DNA from: Anas platyrhynchos
Taxonomy: Eukaryota > Chordata > Aves > Anseriformes > Anatidae
Direction: 5' to 3'
DNA: 64,000 nucleotides
Assembly (NCBI RefSeq): GCF_047663525.1
Contig: NC_092594.1
Span: forward strand, 34,457,001 to 34,521,000
Under the pieces are notes generated by a model. That model worked only from the letters and a program-made list of their open reading frames with translations, was not told where the DNA came from and made no database searches. Shown piece after piece: positions 33,376-44,245 of this stretch (positions are counted from its first letter, which is position 1; each line of letters opens with the position of its first letter). Made by a program: the position numbers and the translations under genes.

Positions 33376-34447
33376 CCCCCTGGGGAGCTCTTAGTTTGGC
33401 GTCGTGTGATACCAAAGGGTGGCGGTGGCTCCAAGGTGGTGCATGGCGCGGTGCCGTGCGTTGCTCGGGCGCCCACCAGCACCGATCCAGGCCTTTTGAA
33501 GCAAGAGCTGTGCAATAAAAACTGCAGCAAAGAATAAGGGGGCTGGCTGGGGAAAATGCAGCCAGCAGCGCTGCTGGGACCGAAGGAGGGCCAGGAGCCG
33601 AGGTCTGGGCTGCTTCAGGGAGACCAGAGGCAGCGGGAGGTGGAGAGTGCGGCGCCTGCTGCCTCCCCTCTGCTTCTTTCCCCTCCTCGTTTTCCTGTGC
33701 ACATCCCAGCAGCTGGCCATGTCCCCGTGGAGTGATGCTGCTGGGGGAGAAGCACTCATCCCGTGCCCATGCTGCCCCTCAGCCTTCTCGGTGCCCTTCC
33801 ACCCGTATCTCGGTCTCTTCCACCTCGCTTCATCCTGCCTGGAGATGCTCAGTGGCTCGTGCGTGCGCTCAGGGCATCTGTGTGCATTTGCTCTTTCAGC
33901 CAGCACCCTATTAAAAAGAATATAAATAAATAAAATAAAAACCAGACATCCAGGGCTGCCCTGCCCTCAACAAGCAGCTTTGCATCTGTGCCCAGCTCCA
34001 ATACACGCACACACACACACACAGAACGTAACACAGCCCTTTGGGGCTGAGGACACCCCACAGCTGAGCCCATAGGGGCTGAGCCCTTTGAGCAGCCCCG
34101 TTATTTACCCTGGGCTGTGCCAGTGCCCGCGGTGGTTGAGCCAGGTCCCCGTCCCCGCCACGTTGTCCCCTCCCCGTGGCCGTGTGCCCCCAGGGAAGGT
34201 TATCCGGGCACGTGCCGGGCAGCTTCGCTGGAGTGTGACCGGCGGGCCGGTGTTTGCATTCATTACAAACCCATTAAAAACTGGCTGGCTCAGCCCTGGG
34301 CAGGACCAGCCCCACGTGCGGCGGCTCCTCAGCCCCTGGCAGCCTCTGGAGGAGGAAGAAACCTCTCCTCGCCCTGCCCCACAGCCCTGCTCAGCGCGGC
34401 CGGGGCGAACCAGGGCTCCCCGGCCCCCCGCCCCGCCGCCACCACCC
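33376..34447. other. TMEM61-BSND spacer
   Basis: About 1 kb with no gene. It contains a short CA repeat at 34003-34023. The last 200 bases should hold the BSND promoter and 5' UTR; an A/T-rich word near 34273 (CATTAAAAAC) could be TATA-like, which is weak evidence. Confidence 0.55.
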
Positions 34448-36161
34448 ATGGCCGAGGAGAAGACGTTTCGCTACGGGTTCATCATGCTGGGCTTCTTCCT
34501 GGTGATGACGGGCATGTTCATCATGAGCGTGGAGAAGCCCCAGATCTACATCACCTTCTGCGCCGTGGGCGTGCTGCTCGTCGCCGTGGGCATCACCTGG
34601 AGCATGTGCCAGTGCTACCCGCGGGTAGGGCGCGAGGGCCGGGGATGCTGTGGGGTGCTGCGATTTGTCACAGGGAGGTGAAAAGCTCAGGGGGCTCCGG
34701 GTGCTTTGGGGGAGCTTTTCAGCAGCCCCAGCACTTGAAGTGGGGGGTGTTGGGGTTTGGTAGCCTGGGAAAAGCCGAGTGTCCCCCCCCCCCGACCTGC
34801 GGAGTGTCCTTGGCAGAGGGCACAGCCAGCACAGCGGGGCAGCCACGCGTCCCTCCCCGGGGACACGGAGCTGGCACAAAAGGCTTTTTTCCAAGCGTTT
34901 TTGCTGCTCTGGGAGGCACAGAGCTGTTCTACATCAGGGGCTGGGGGGCTCCCAGGACCCCCACGGGGATCCCCGGCACCGGGGTGCCGCTGGCCCCATC
35001 CCCGCAGAGCCCCTGCGCCCCGTGCAGCCCCTGGGCTCTGCCTTTTTCCCCTCCAGGTAACGTTCGTCCCCGTACACCCCGAGGCCGAGTGGTTCCTGGC
35101 TGACAAACCCACGGTGCCGACAGAGAAGGACAGCCCGGGGAAGCTCTGGTACGTCCTGGCATTGCTTTTGGTGAGGGTTTCCAGCTGGGCACAGGGCTGT
35201 CTGCATGCTGCTGGCAGCAAAGGCAGGGTCAGCACAGGGGAAAACCACAGGTTTTGGGGCACAAACCCAAAAATCCAGCAGGGGAAGAGGTGAAAGGGAG
35301 GCAGGACCCACATGGGATGCCAGGCTGGACCTTTCCATAGCTGCTGGTGCAACGCTTCCAGCTGGATCCCCACGGGCATCCTGCCCTGAGGATGCTCTCG
35401 GCCGGTGTTGGCCACAGCACCGGGGGCAGCCCCATTGTGCCCCAGCTCTGTGGGGCTGGATCCTGCCCTAAAACCTCTCCTCCTTCACCCCCAGCCCGCA
35501 GGCTCCCTACAGCAGTGCCTACGAGAAGAGCCTGCCCTCCTACGAGCAGGTCCAGAGGCAGGCGTCGGCGCAGCCCCGGCCCCGCAGCTGCTCCCAGCCG
35601 GCCGTGCAAGCGAAAGCAGAGGTGCACCGGGAGCTGGGGGGCGGCCAGGACCCCCCCCAGGAGCCACAACCCCGTCCGGAGACCAGCAGCTGGTGCGTGG
35701 TGGCAGTGGGGGGCTTGGGGTAGGGTGCTGGGTGCCCACATGCACCAGTAAAACCAGTGAGGGGGTGCAGACGTGCTGGGAGGGGGAGCTCAGTGCCAAA
35801 TTGTTCACCACGGTGAAAGCAGGAGGAAACGGGGCTGGCTGAGTGATGCTGAGACCAACACCGCGGGGCCAGCTTGGTGTGGGGGAACCCAAAAATTGGT
35901 GTAACCACCGCTGGCAGCCTGCTTTGTCCCCACAGCCCCCCCCGGACACCCCCGGGGACCGCGCCGCTGGCGTCCCTCCTGGAGGACCTGGACACGGCGT
36001 CGCTGGAGAGCTCCGTGCCCGGCAGCCCCGTGCCACGGGGCCGGACCCCTGGATCCCCAAAAAAAGCCACGGGGCAGGAGGACGACCTCTACTACGGGCT
36101 GAGGGAAGGGCCGGACGCTCTGCCTGAGGACAGCGATCGCCTTTTTGAGCCCGAGAACTGA
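34448..36161 (+). CDS. BSND: Barttin, accessory beta subunit of ClC-K chloride channels
   Basis: Barttin carries ClC-Ka/Kb channels to the surface and opens them in the renal tubule and inner ear. Four exons, 34448-34624, 35057-35148, 35495-35692 and 35936-36161, give 230 residues, against 320 in human. The N-terminus [14 protein letters not shown] keeps Arg8 and Gly10, both sites of human Bartter-deafness mutations. Two membrane helices follow (about 9-26 and 33-52), then WSMCQCYP, with the two cysteines (54, 56) that are palmitoylated in mammals. Position 47 is Val where human has Gly, with Gly at 48. The tail ends with the acidic block [11 protein letters not shown], matching human EEDLYYGL. 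The middle of the cytosolic tail is about 90 residues shorter than in human. No strict PPxY motif is seen; LPSYEQV is the closest. Confidence 0.95.
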
Positions 36162-36463
36162 TGTCCTGGGGGGGGACGGCTGCTTGGCACGGAGGTGTCG
36201 CGTGGAGGGGGCGCAGCGCCTAGGAGAGGGGCTGGGGCTGACCCCAAAAATGCAGTGCTGGTGGAGTGGAGGAGCCCCGGCACCCACCCAGCTGTTTGGG
36301 AGGGCTGTGGGGTGGGCATGGGGAGGTTTGAATGCCAGCCTGGGCAGGATCCGGGCTGAGGAGTGTGTTTGGGAAGGGGAGAGGAACCTGGCTTTGCCGC
36401 TTGAAGCAGGCGCAGCGGTTAGGTGGGCAGAGCCTTTTCCCCACTTATCAAACCCTCCCCCCA

Positions 36464-36469
36464 AATAAA
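36464..36469 (+). other. BSND: BSND poly(A) signal
   Basis: AATAAA lies about 300 bases after the BSND stop and is the first canonical signal downstream. Confidence 0.7.
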
Positions 36470-37262
36470 AGCCAGACTCTGAGACTGACAGCCGGCAGCA
36501 CTCCCGTTTGTACCCTAAAAATTCTCTCCTGGCTGTGTGGGAGCTGGAGGGGGGCAATGGGGCGTCCCCATCCCCCCTGCACGGGGCCAGCAGGACCCCA
36601 GACCCCACCCCGGGGTGCCGCTGCCCTTTGCCACTCTGATGCCAGGCAGCAGCAAGGTGAAAAAGGGCAGGATCATGTTTGGGGTGGGAGCGGAGAGGCT
36701 GCTGTTTGCTAAATATTGCCGGCAGGAGCACGAGCAGCCGGCCACGAGGACGTGTTCATTGCCCGGGTGTTTATACATGCCCCGCTCCTGCCCATCCCTC
36801 CCGGCTCTGTGGGGTGGCTCGGGTTCAGTTGAGGGCTTTTCCCCACCTCGTGTCTCAGGGCTCGCCCCTGGAAAACTTCACATTTATAGCCCCTGCCCCA
36901 AAAGTGTGGGGGGATCTGGGTCCCCGCACCCACCAACAAACCCCGTGGGCGCTGTGGTTAAACATTGCGAGGCGCGGGACATTCCTGCATGGCATTATGC
37001 TCCTGCACAGAGCGTGGTGGGGACGTGGGGAGGGCACGGAGGGGACACAGGGGACGGGGACACCCCAGCTGGGGTCTGCTCATTGGGGTCTGCTCCCATG
37101 GCCGCATGGCACATGCCTCAGTTTCCCCGTACGCATCCCCTGCCTGCACCACACGCAGTTAACCCTGTCCCTCACAGCACAGAGATCTTTTCCCCATTAC
37201 ACAAACCTTTTTTTACCCCCTGGTGCTGCAGCTGTGCACCTCGTGGCAGGCTCAGCCCCGCA
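36470..37262. other. Spacer between BSND and tRNA-Gly
   Basis: About 0.8 kb of GC-rich DNA with only shadow-like frames. No RNA gene or repeat was recognised. Confidence 0.5.
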
Positions 37263-37333
37263 GCACCAGTGGTGTAGTGGTATCATGCAAGATTCCCATT
37301 CTTGCGACCCGGGTTCGATTCCCGGCTGGTGCA
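37263..37333 (+). tRNA. tRNA-Gly (anticodon CCC)
   Basis: A 71-base gene with a full cloverleaf. The acceptor stem GCACCAG pairs perfectly with CTGGTGC, followed by the discriminator A. The D-arm region holds the A box (TGGTGTAGTGGT). The anticodon stem CAAGA/TCTTG encloses the loop TTCCCAT, giving anticodon CCC. The T-arm is CCGGG-TTCGATT-CCCGG, with the B box GGTTCGATTCC. No intron is present, and CCA is not encoded, as normal in animals. The body matches the vertebrate tRNA-Gly-CCC family. The first T4 on the sense strand is at 37390-37393, so the usual close Pol III terminator is missing. Confidence 0.95.
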
Positions 37334-37559
37334 CGGCGTTCCTACAGCTCCTCAGAGCCTGTCCCTGGAGAGGGGTGCTCTGGGGTTCATTTTGCACCCT
37401 GAGAACCAAAATCGGACCCTGCAACTTTCTTTTTTGGCTGTTTCTAAGTGATCTTTTTTTAAACAAAACCCCATCTCTCAGAAACCGATGATGCAGGGGG
37501 CGGGGAAGGGCAGTGTCCAAGGACACACACACATTAATATTGCACACACACGCACATGC

Positions 37560-37620
37560 ATTACACATCTTACGCACACATATCCATATTACACACACAA
37601 ATAAATAAATATATATATCT
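37560..37620. repeat. AC/AT-rich simple sequence
   Basis: A mixed CA, TA and AAAT stretch starts with scattered ACACAC words from about 37522 and ends in ATATATAT. Low complexity only. Confidence 0.7.
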
Positions 37621-37873
37621 ATACGTGCATGCTGCTGTGACGGCTCTGTAAAAAAACGCCTAAACAGGATTTTCTCAGAAAATCCACCTCCAACCTCCGC
37701 CGGCGAGAGAGAGGCACAGAAAAGCTCCCAGCCCCTTCCCCTCCGGCCTCAGCGCTCGGCTCGCTGCAGCGGGGGGATGTGGAGGGGGGGATTTCTCTGC
37801 TAAAAAGGGCTGAGCCTGACGGATTTACCAGCTCAGCACCACCGTGTCGCTGCCCTCCGCGGGCTGTGGCCCC

Positions 37874-37886
37874 GTTACTGGTTAAC
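37874..37886 (+). promoter_or_regulatory. PCSK9: HNF1 site in PCSK9 promoter
   Basis: GTTACTGGTTAAC is a near-perfect HNF1 half-palindrome pair (consensus GTTAATNATTAAC). In human PCSK9 an HNF1-alpha site works together with the SRE to drive liver expression. Here it lies 28 bp upstream of the SRE and 168 bp before the ATG. Confidence 0.8.
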
Positions 37887-37914
37887 TCGCCCCGGTGGCC
37901 CGATGGGACTGGCG

Positions 37915-37924
37915 GTGGCGTGAT
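37915..37924 (-). promoter_or_regulatory. PCSK9: Sterol regulatory element in PCSK9 promoter
   Basis: Plus-strand GTGGCGTGAT, that is ATCACGCCAC on the minus strand, is the SRE word I recall from the human PCSK9 promoter, bound by SREBP-2. It lies 130 bp before the ATG. A GC box (CGCCCGCCCC-like) follows at about 37934-37943, in the place of an Sp1 site. Confidence 0.85.
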
Positions 37925-38053
37925 CCTCCCCGCGCCCGCCCCGTCGCACCGGCAGCGACCCCGCACCCAGCGGCTGCGAGGGGCTCGGGGGTGCCCAGTG
38001 CTGAGGTTCCTGGCTGGGTCAGAGCCCTCAGGGACATTAGGGACATCGGGGCC

Positions 38054-41000
38054 ATGGTGCTGGTGCCACCGCTGGTGCTGCTGCTGCTGGCGGCAGCGGT
38101 GAAGGTGGCGGCGGTGGAGGAGCTGGCGGAGGAGCTGGTGCTGGCCCTCGGGGCTGATGAGGAGGTGGTGGCGGCCGTCAGGGCTGCCCCAGGGCACGCC
38201 GCCTTCCATCGTGCCACCAAGGTGAGGAGCGGGGTGGTCGGGGTGGTGGTTATGTGTGTCCCCTGTCTCCTTCACCCTCCTGATGCTGAGCGCTCGTGTC
38301 CCCGCAGGCGTCGTGGCGGCTGCCCGGGCGCTACGTGGTGGTGCTGCGGGAGGGCAGCGGCGAGGCCGAGGTGCGGGGCACGGCGAGGAGGCTGCAGGTG
38401 TGGGCGGCCCGGCACGGCTACCTCACCGAGCTGCTGCACGTCTTCCACCTCCTGCCCGCCTTCCTGGTGAAGATGAGCAGCGACGTCCTGGACATGGTAC
38501 GCTGGGACACCCATCTGCTGGGTGCTGGGTGCCAGGGTGAGGGGCACCTAGCTCCGTCCCCAGCCCTGGAGGGTTTCTGAAAGGACCTGCGGGTTGTTGC
38601 CACCTTTGTGAAGCCTTCGAGGCATGAGCCGGGTGGTGAGGGAGATGCTGTGCCTCCCCGCAGGCCCTGAAGCTGCCGCACGTGGAGTACGTGGAGGAGG
38701 ATGCCTACGTCTTTGCGCAGAGCATCCCCTGGAACCTGGGCAGGATCGTGCCGCCGCAGCCCAGCTCGGGTGCCTACAGCCCTCCCAGTAAGTGTTGGGG
38801 CACTGGGCAGGACCTTGGGGCTCTGGGGAAGGATGCTGAGCTGTCTGCTCCCGGCCCAATTTCGGGAGCATCCCAGAAGGCCCGGGCTGACCATGGTGGT
38901 TGTTGCCTTTTCCCCTGACCCCGTTCCTGGCAGATAAAGGTGACCAGGTGGAGATTTACCTGCTGGACACCAGCGTGCAGAGCACCCACCGGGAGATCGA
39001 GGGCAGGGTGCTTGTGACCGACTTCGAGAATGTCCCCGAGGAGGACGGCACCCGCTTCCACAGGCAGGTGAGCCCGCGGGGGCTGCTGCTGCAGCCTTTC
39101 ATTGCCATAGGGAAAAAGCAAAGCACAAGGGGAGGGCTGGGGAGGGCGCTGGGGTGTTACAAACCCGCTGTGATGCTATGGATTGCCTGCGCCAGGCCAG
39201 CAAGTGTGACAGCCACGGGACCCACACGGCCGGGGTGCTGAGCGGGCGCGACGCCGGCGTGGCCACGGGTGCCAACATCCACAGCCTGCGCGTGCTGAAC
39301 TGCCAGGGGAAGGGCACCGTCAGCGGCACCCTCATTGGTGAGTGCCCCAGCCGGGACAGGGGAGCACTCCCCGAGGGCCTGTCCTGCCATCGTCCCATCC
39401 CTCGTCCTGTTCCCCAGGTCTGGAGTTCATCAAGACGACGCTGGAGGCTCAGCCCTACGCGCCGCCGGTGGTGCTGCTGCCCTTCGCCGGTGCCTACAGC
39501 CGTGTGCTGAATGCTGGCTGCCGCCGGCTGGTGCAGATGGGGGTGGTGATGGTCGCGGCCGCTGGTAACTACAAGGACGACGCCTGCCTGTACTCGCCAG
39601 CATCCGAGCCAGAGGTAGGGGCTGGGTGGGTTCCCCGAGGCGTGGGGACACGTGGGGATGTGCTGCCAGCCCGCATCCCCCCCTGCCACCCCCCAATCCA
39701 CAGGTCATCACGGTGGGGGCGACCAACAGAGAGGACCAGCCCGCCTCCATTGGCACCCTGGGCACCAATTTCGGGCGCTGCGTGGACCTGTTTGCCCCGG
39801 GGGACGACATCATCGGTGCCTCCAGCGACTGCAGCACGTGCTTCACGGCGCAGAGCGGCACGTCGCAGGCGGCCGCGCACGTGGCAGGCGAGTGGGGCGC
39901 TGGGGGCCTGGGATGTGTGGAGTGGGGGCATTTTTTTGCCGTTTTGGGCGTGTTTGGCTCATTTGGGGCCTGCAAGGACTTCGAATGCCCTGTGTGTGCA
40001 GAGGATGGGCTGCTGCGAGTTCTTCTCGCATGGCACCTCCTGTGGTCCTGTTGTCCCCTCTCTGGGTCCCAGCTGGGTGCCCATCAGGGGTGGGCATCCC
40101 TGGGGGCCCCAGCCCTGGCCCCTGTTGTTCAGCAGCGCCGTGCTGATGCCCACACAACCCTCCAGGCATCGCAGCCATGCTGCTCAGCGCCGAGCCTGGC
40201 CTGAGCCTCGCCGAGCTCCGGCAGCGCCTCCTGCACTTCGCCACCAAGAACGCCATCAACCCGGGCTGGTTCCCCGAGGAGCAGCGGCTCCAGACGCCCA
40301 ACAGCGTGGCGGGGCTGCCCAACCGGCTGGGTGCAGGTAAAGACCCCGAGGTGTCCCTAAAGCTCTGCCACGGGGCTCCGGGTGCCACTAAGGGCTGACG
40401 GTGCCTGCCCCGTTGCAGATGAGCAGCTGTACTGCCGCTCGGTGTGGTCGGCACGCTCGGGGCTCACCCGGCACGCCACGGCTGTGGCTCGCTGTGCCAG
40501 GGACGAGGAGATGCTCAGCTGCTCCAGCTTCTCCCGCAGTGGCCGGCGATTCGGCGAGCACATGGAGGTGAGGCGAGGTGCCTGGCACCCCAAAAACGCT
40601 GCCCATGGGGTGCCCCCCTGGTGATGCTGTGTGCTCTCCTGGCCGCAGGACAAGGAGGGGAGGAAGCAGTGCGTGGCCCACAACGCTTTTTGGGGCCAAG
40701 GCGTCTACGCCATCGCCAGGTGCTGCACGTGGCCCAAGGCCGAGTGCCGGATCAACGCCAGCTCGCAGGCAGCCGAGGGGGCTGGCTGCTTCCCGCAGGA
40801 CCACGTGCTGACTGGTAAGGCCCAAAAACACGGCTCACAGACCCTTGGGGCTGTGGGCATGGGGCTCAGCGGGGACATCCCCTTTGACGTCCCCTCTGCC
40901 ATTAACAGGCTGCAGCTTCCACTCCCCCTCTGCCACTCTGGGTGATGGCGGCAGACCCATGCCGGGGCCAGGGACCGGGCCTGGCCACTGTGCTGGGGGA

Positions 41001-41354
41001 ACAGGAGTGATGGCACACGCGTCCTGCTGCCCTGCTGCCACGCTGGAGTGCCGGGTGAAGGAGCACGCACCCCAGGGCTCTGCCGAGAAGGTAGGGAGGG
41101 CGTCACACCAGCCCCGGGGACCATCGGGGACAGGCAGATGGCCCCCCTTTGGTGACCCGTGGAGGGTGACGTCCTTCCCCGCCTAGGTGACGGTGTCCTG
41201 TGACGACGGCTGGACGCTGACGGGCTGCAGTGCCTACTCCCAGGGCCCCGGCACCTTGGGGTCCTACGCCGTGGACGACAGCTGCGTGGCAGTGAGCGCC
41301 GCTGGCAGCCGGGCGGCTGCGGCCGTCGCCATTTGCTGCCGGAGCCGGCAGTAG
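38054..41354 (+). CDS. PCSK9: Proprotein convertase subtilisin/kexin type 9
   Basis: A secreted subtilase that binds the LDL receptor EGF-A domain and sends the receptor to lysosomes. Twelve exons: 38054-38221, 38308-38496, 38664-38787, 38934-39067, 39196-39337, 39418-39614, 39704-39887, 40166-40336, 40419-40567, 40649-40814, 40909-41090, 41187-41354; 657 residues against 692 in human. Signal peptide about 1-20. Self-cleavage at VFAQ138/SIPW. Catalytic triad Asp172, His212, Ser372, oxyanion Asn303 (human number minus 14). The C-terminal domain keeps all 18 cysteines in three modules. LDLR-contact Asp360 and Phe365 match human Asp374 and Phe379. NAS at the site of human Asn533 is a glycosylation sequon. 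Intron 7 needs a GC donor (CAG/GCGAGT). The acidic start of the prodomain is shortened. Regulation: HNF1 plus SRE promoter. Confidence 0.97.
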
Positions 41355-42185
41355 GGACAGGCCGAGCCCACACCGGGGTGGCCGTGCCATGCTGCGACAC
41401 GTAGCCACATGCAGGTGCCAGCCTGTTTTGGTGACAGGATGAGCTCCTGCTTGTGCAGGGCATGTGAGAAAGCATCACCACAGGAGCACAACCGTGTGGT
41501 GGTTGGGGCCTGGCCGAGCCCCCCGGTACAGGCCACGGGGCAGCTCTCCAAGCAGCCACCACACATCCAAAGCCCTGCTGCATTTCCCTGCCACATTTCT
41601 ACACATTCCTATACCTACCCCGACTGTATAAGCTGTCCCGAGGCTGTTTGTGTTGTCACAAAGCATATGAGAAAATCCCCTCCTTTATATATATATATAT
41701 AAAAGTGAGGAGTGCTCCTGGCTGGTTGCTCCTTAGGTTTCATCTAACGCAGCTTCGCACCCGGTGAATCATCGTCCAGCCATTCAGGGTGGTTTTAAAA
41801 CTGTGTACTCAGGTATTTGGGAGACCCCTTTACTTTTTAGCCAAGTGTAAGAGTTCTAGTTTTAAAAGTCTGTTTAATTAGATTTTAATCTGCATTGCTA
41901 CCAAATCAGCTACTGCTTTGTTAGTGTGGCTTTTTGTTGATGTTGAAATCAGAGTTGATGACCTGCTGGTGCTACGTGTTGCTTTAATGGTTTTTGTTCC
42001 AGGGCTTCCCAAGTCTTACAAAACTGGCTGTATTTTTTATTTTTTTAAAAAAAGAAAAATGAAAGAAGAAAATCCTTCACAGTGCTTCAGTTTTTACCTT
42101 TGTACCTTATATATTTATTCAGAGTATTATAAATAAACATTTATAAAATGTCTTTTAACAATAAAACTCAGAGAACGGTGCTTGG
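41355..42185 (+). other. PCSK9: PCSK9 3' UTR with two poly(A) signals
   Basis: AATAAA occurs at 42132-42137 and 42160-42165, giving a 3' UTR of roughly 0.8 kb. It turns AT-rich after 41660 and includes a TA run at 41686-41702. Confidence 0.7.
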
Positions 42186-44245
42186 TAGATACAGTCTGTG
42201 CTCTGCCTTCAGATATATCCCCATGGGGCAGCGGGACGCGGGGCTGCCCACCAGGACGGGGGAGCTGGCACCCGTCCAGAGGGACATGGGTGCCTGGAGA
42301 CCTGCACTGCTCCCCCAAACGAGCTCTGCTTCGTTAGTGAGACAGCACCCGGGGCTTGATCATCCTCTAAAGGCTGGCCAGCAACCTCCGAGGCCAGCAC
42401 AGATGGCACGGGCACCCTCGCCTTGCCCCCGGCTAGCCCGAGCTGCAGCACCCAGGGGCTGGTTGGTGCTGTCCTGTGCAGATGCAGGAACTGCACAAGT
42501 TTGTTTTCAAAACAGCGGTGGGACAAGAGGCTCCAATTGTGGAAACAACTTCGGGGAATGTGCCCTTGAGCTTTCTGCTGCTGGTATGAACACCGGGCTT
42601 CCCTGGGTGAGGCTCGGAGCCCCGGTGGGAAGGTGAAGGGTAGGTGCTCGGAAAGGGGCAGCAGTGGCAGAGGTGCCAGGAGCCACCAAAGCAGCATTGT
42701 GCTGTTTGGGGGTGATTAGCAGCCTCCTGTTACCCCAATACCTAATTTGTGTGGCGTTACCTGAGGAAAGATGAAAAAACAGAGCTCGTGAGCGCAAGCA
42801 GCAGGTTAACCTGTCAAGTTTTGGGTGTGTTTTCCTCCGCTAAGACGTCTCTCACAGAGAGGAGCCATTTCTCCAGCTTTAATGGGCCAGGGAAGACAGA
42901 GGCCGGGCGGAAAGCAGCGCTCTGTAAGGCTTAAACACCTTCTAACTCCTTACCTAAAGATGGCGAAAGCCCAGCCCTTGTGTAAACATGCAATTACATA
43001 ACACGTGTACAGAATTACAACCCGTAATTTTATAAGCTTTAACCTCACATTCGCACAGGGGGACAGAAAGAGAGGGCTGTAAGCCTCGGAGGAGCTCTGT
43101 CAGAGCCAGCACTGCTCAGATCAGAGGTACGAGGTGCTTCAAAACACACACCAGCTCCTTCACTGCCGCTGGTTTCCCCAGGAGGGCAGGTCCTGCTCCC
43201 CGCAGTGGGTGAGGATGCTCACACAGCCATACGCCAGATGCAGCTTTCACGGCTCAGGTCAAGTCTGCTCACACAAAGCCAGCGAAGGAAAGCAGTATCG
43301 AACAAGATTAGCTCTCGCTTAGGAGCCCGTGTGTGGGTAAGCAGAAAGATTGTTCTTATTTGTTCTGGAGATCAAGCTTTAAAAAAGCAAAGTGAAGCTG
43401 AAGGATGCTGAGCTCCTGCGGAGGGATAACCAGGCAGCCTTTCCACTTCACTGCTCACACGAGGTCAGAGGCCTGAAAATGCTTTTATGGAGGGGGAAGC
43501 AATGGACCACAAAGGAAGGTGCTAGGAAAGGGCGCTTCAGAGCACAGATGCACCTCACTGCAGCTACCAGCAGCCACGACTTACCCCCAGAATTTGTGCT
43601 GCTTGCTGCCCTGATGCTCTCCCAGGGACAGCTGTGGGCAGTCCCATCAGCAGCAGCACAGGTTGTTTGCAAGCCCCAGCCCCTGCTCCCAGGATGGGCA
43701 CTGCCAGGGGAGTTTTTGCTTCCAATACAAGCCCTTGTGCTCAGACTGTAGGACAAAGGCAGCTGGCAGGAGGGCAGGGCTGGGGCTGCCAGCTCTAGTT
43801 CTGCTCACAGAGGAAAGGAGAAAGGTGACCAGGGGATAGCAGCACAGCAGCTCTGCCAACAGACAAGGCAGTACTACTGCGAACTCAGATCTCCCGCTAA
43901 TCTTGCTATCTGACACACAAAAGCCGATCTAATCCCCGACTGCAAGCACAGCCAGGGTAAGTCTTTCTGCTAAGAAGGTCAGGAGAAGAAATCACACACT
44001 GTACAAATCTGACAGCGCATCAGAACATGCCATAGCATAAAGCCTTGCATCAGTACAGCTCCGGAGACTACGCAGCTGCTTTGCTTTCCTCTGGGCAGGT
44101 GCCAAACCGGTAAGCAGGGTAACCCCTCAGAGCTCCTTATCTGGAGGAGCAGCTTAAGAAGTTGGGAGATAAGAGGATCAACAAGACAATGCTGTAGTGT
44201 ACGTGCGGTCTAAAGATTACACTAGTTTTCTGTGAAAGGAATAAC
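42186..44245. other. Convergent spacer between PCSK9 and USP24
   Basis: About 2 kb between the poly(A) signals of two genes that face each other. No gene, RNA or mobile element was recognised; open frames are short and without motifs. Confidence 0.6.

Noticed and set aside
37895-38053. N-terminal extension of PCSK9
   Set aside because: The upstream in-frame codon is GTG, not ATG, and the segment overlaps the SRE; the ATG at 38054 gives a proper signal peptide.
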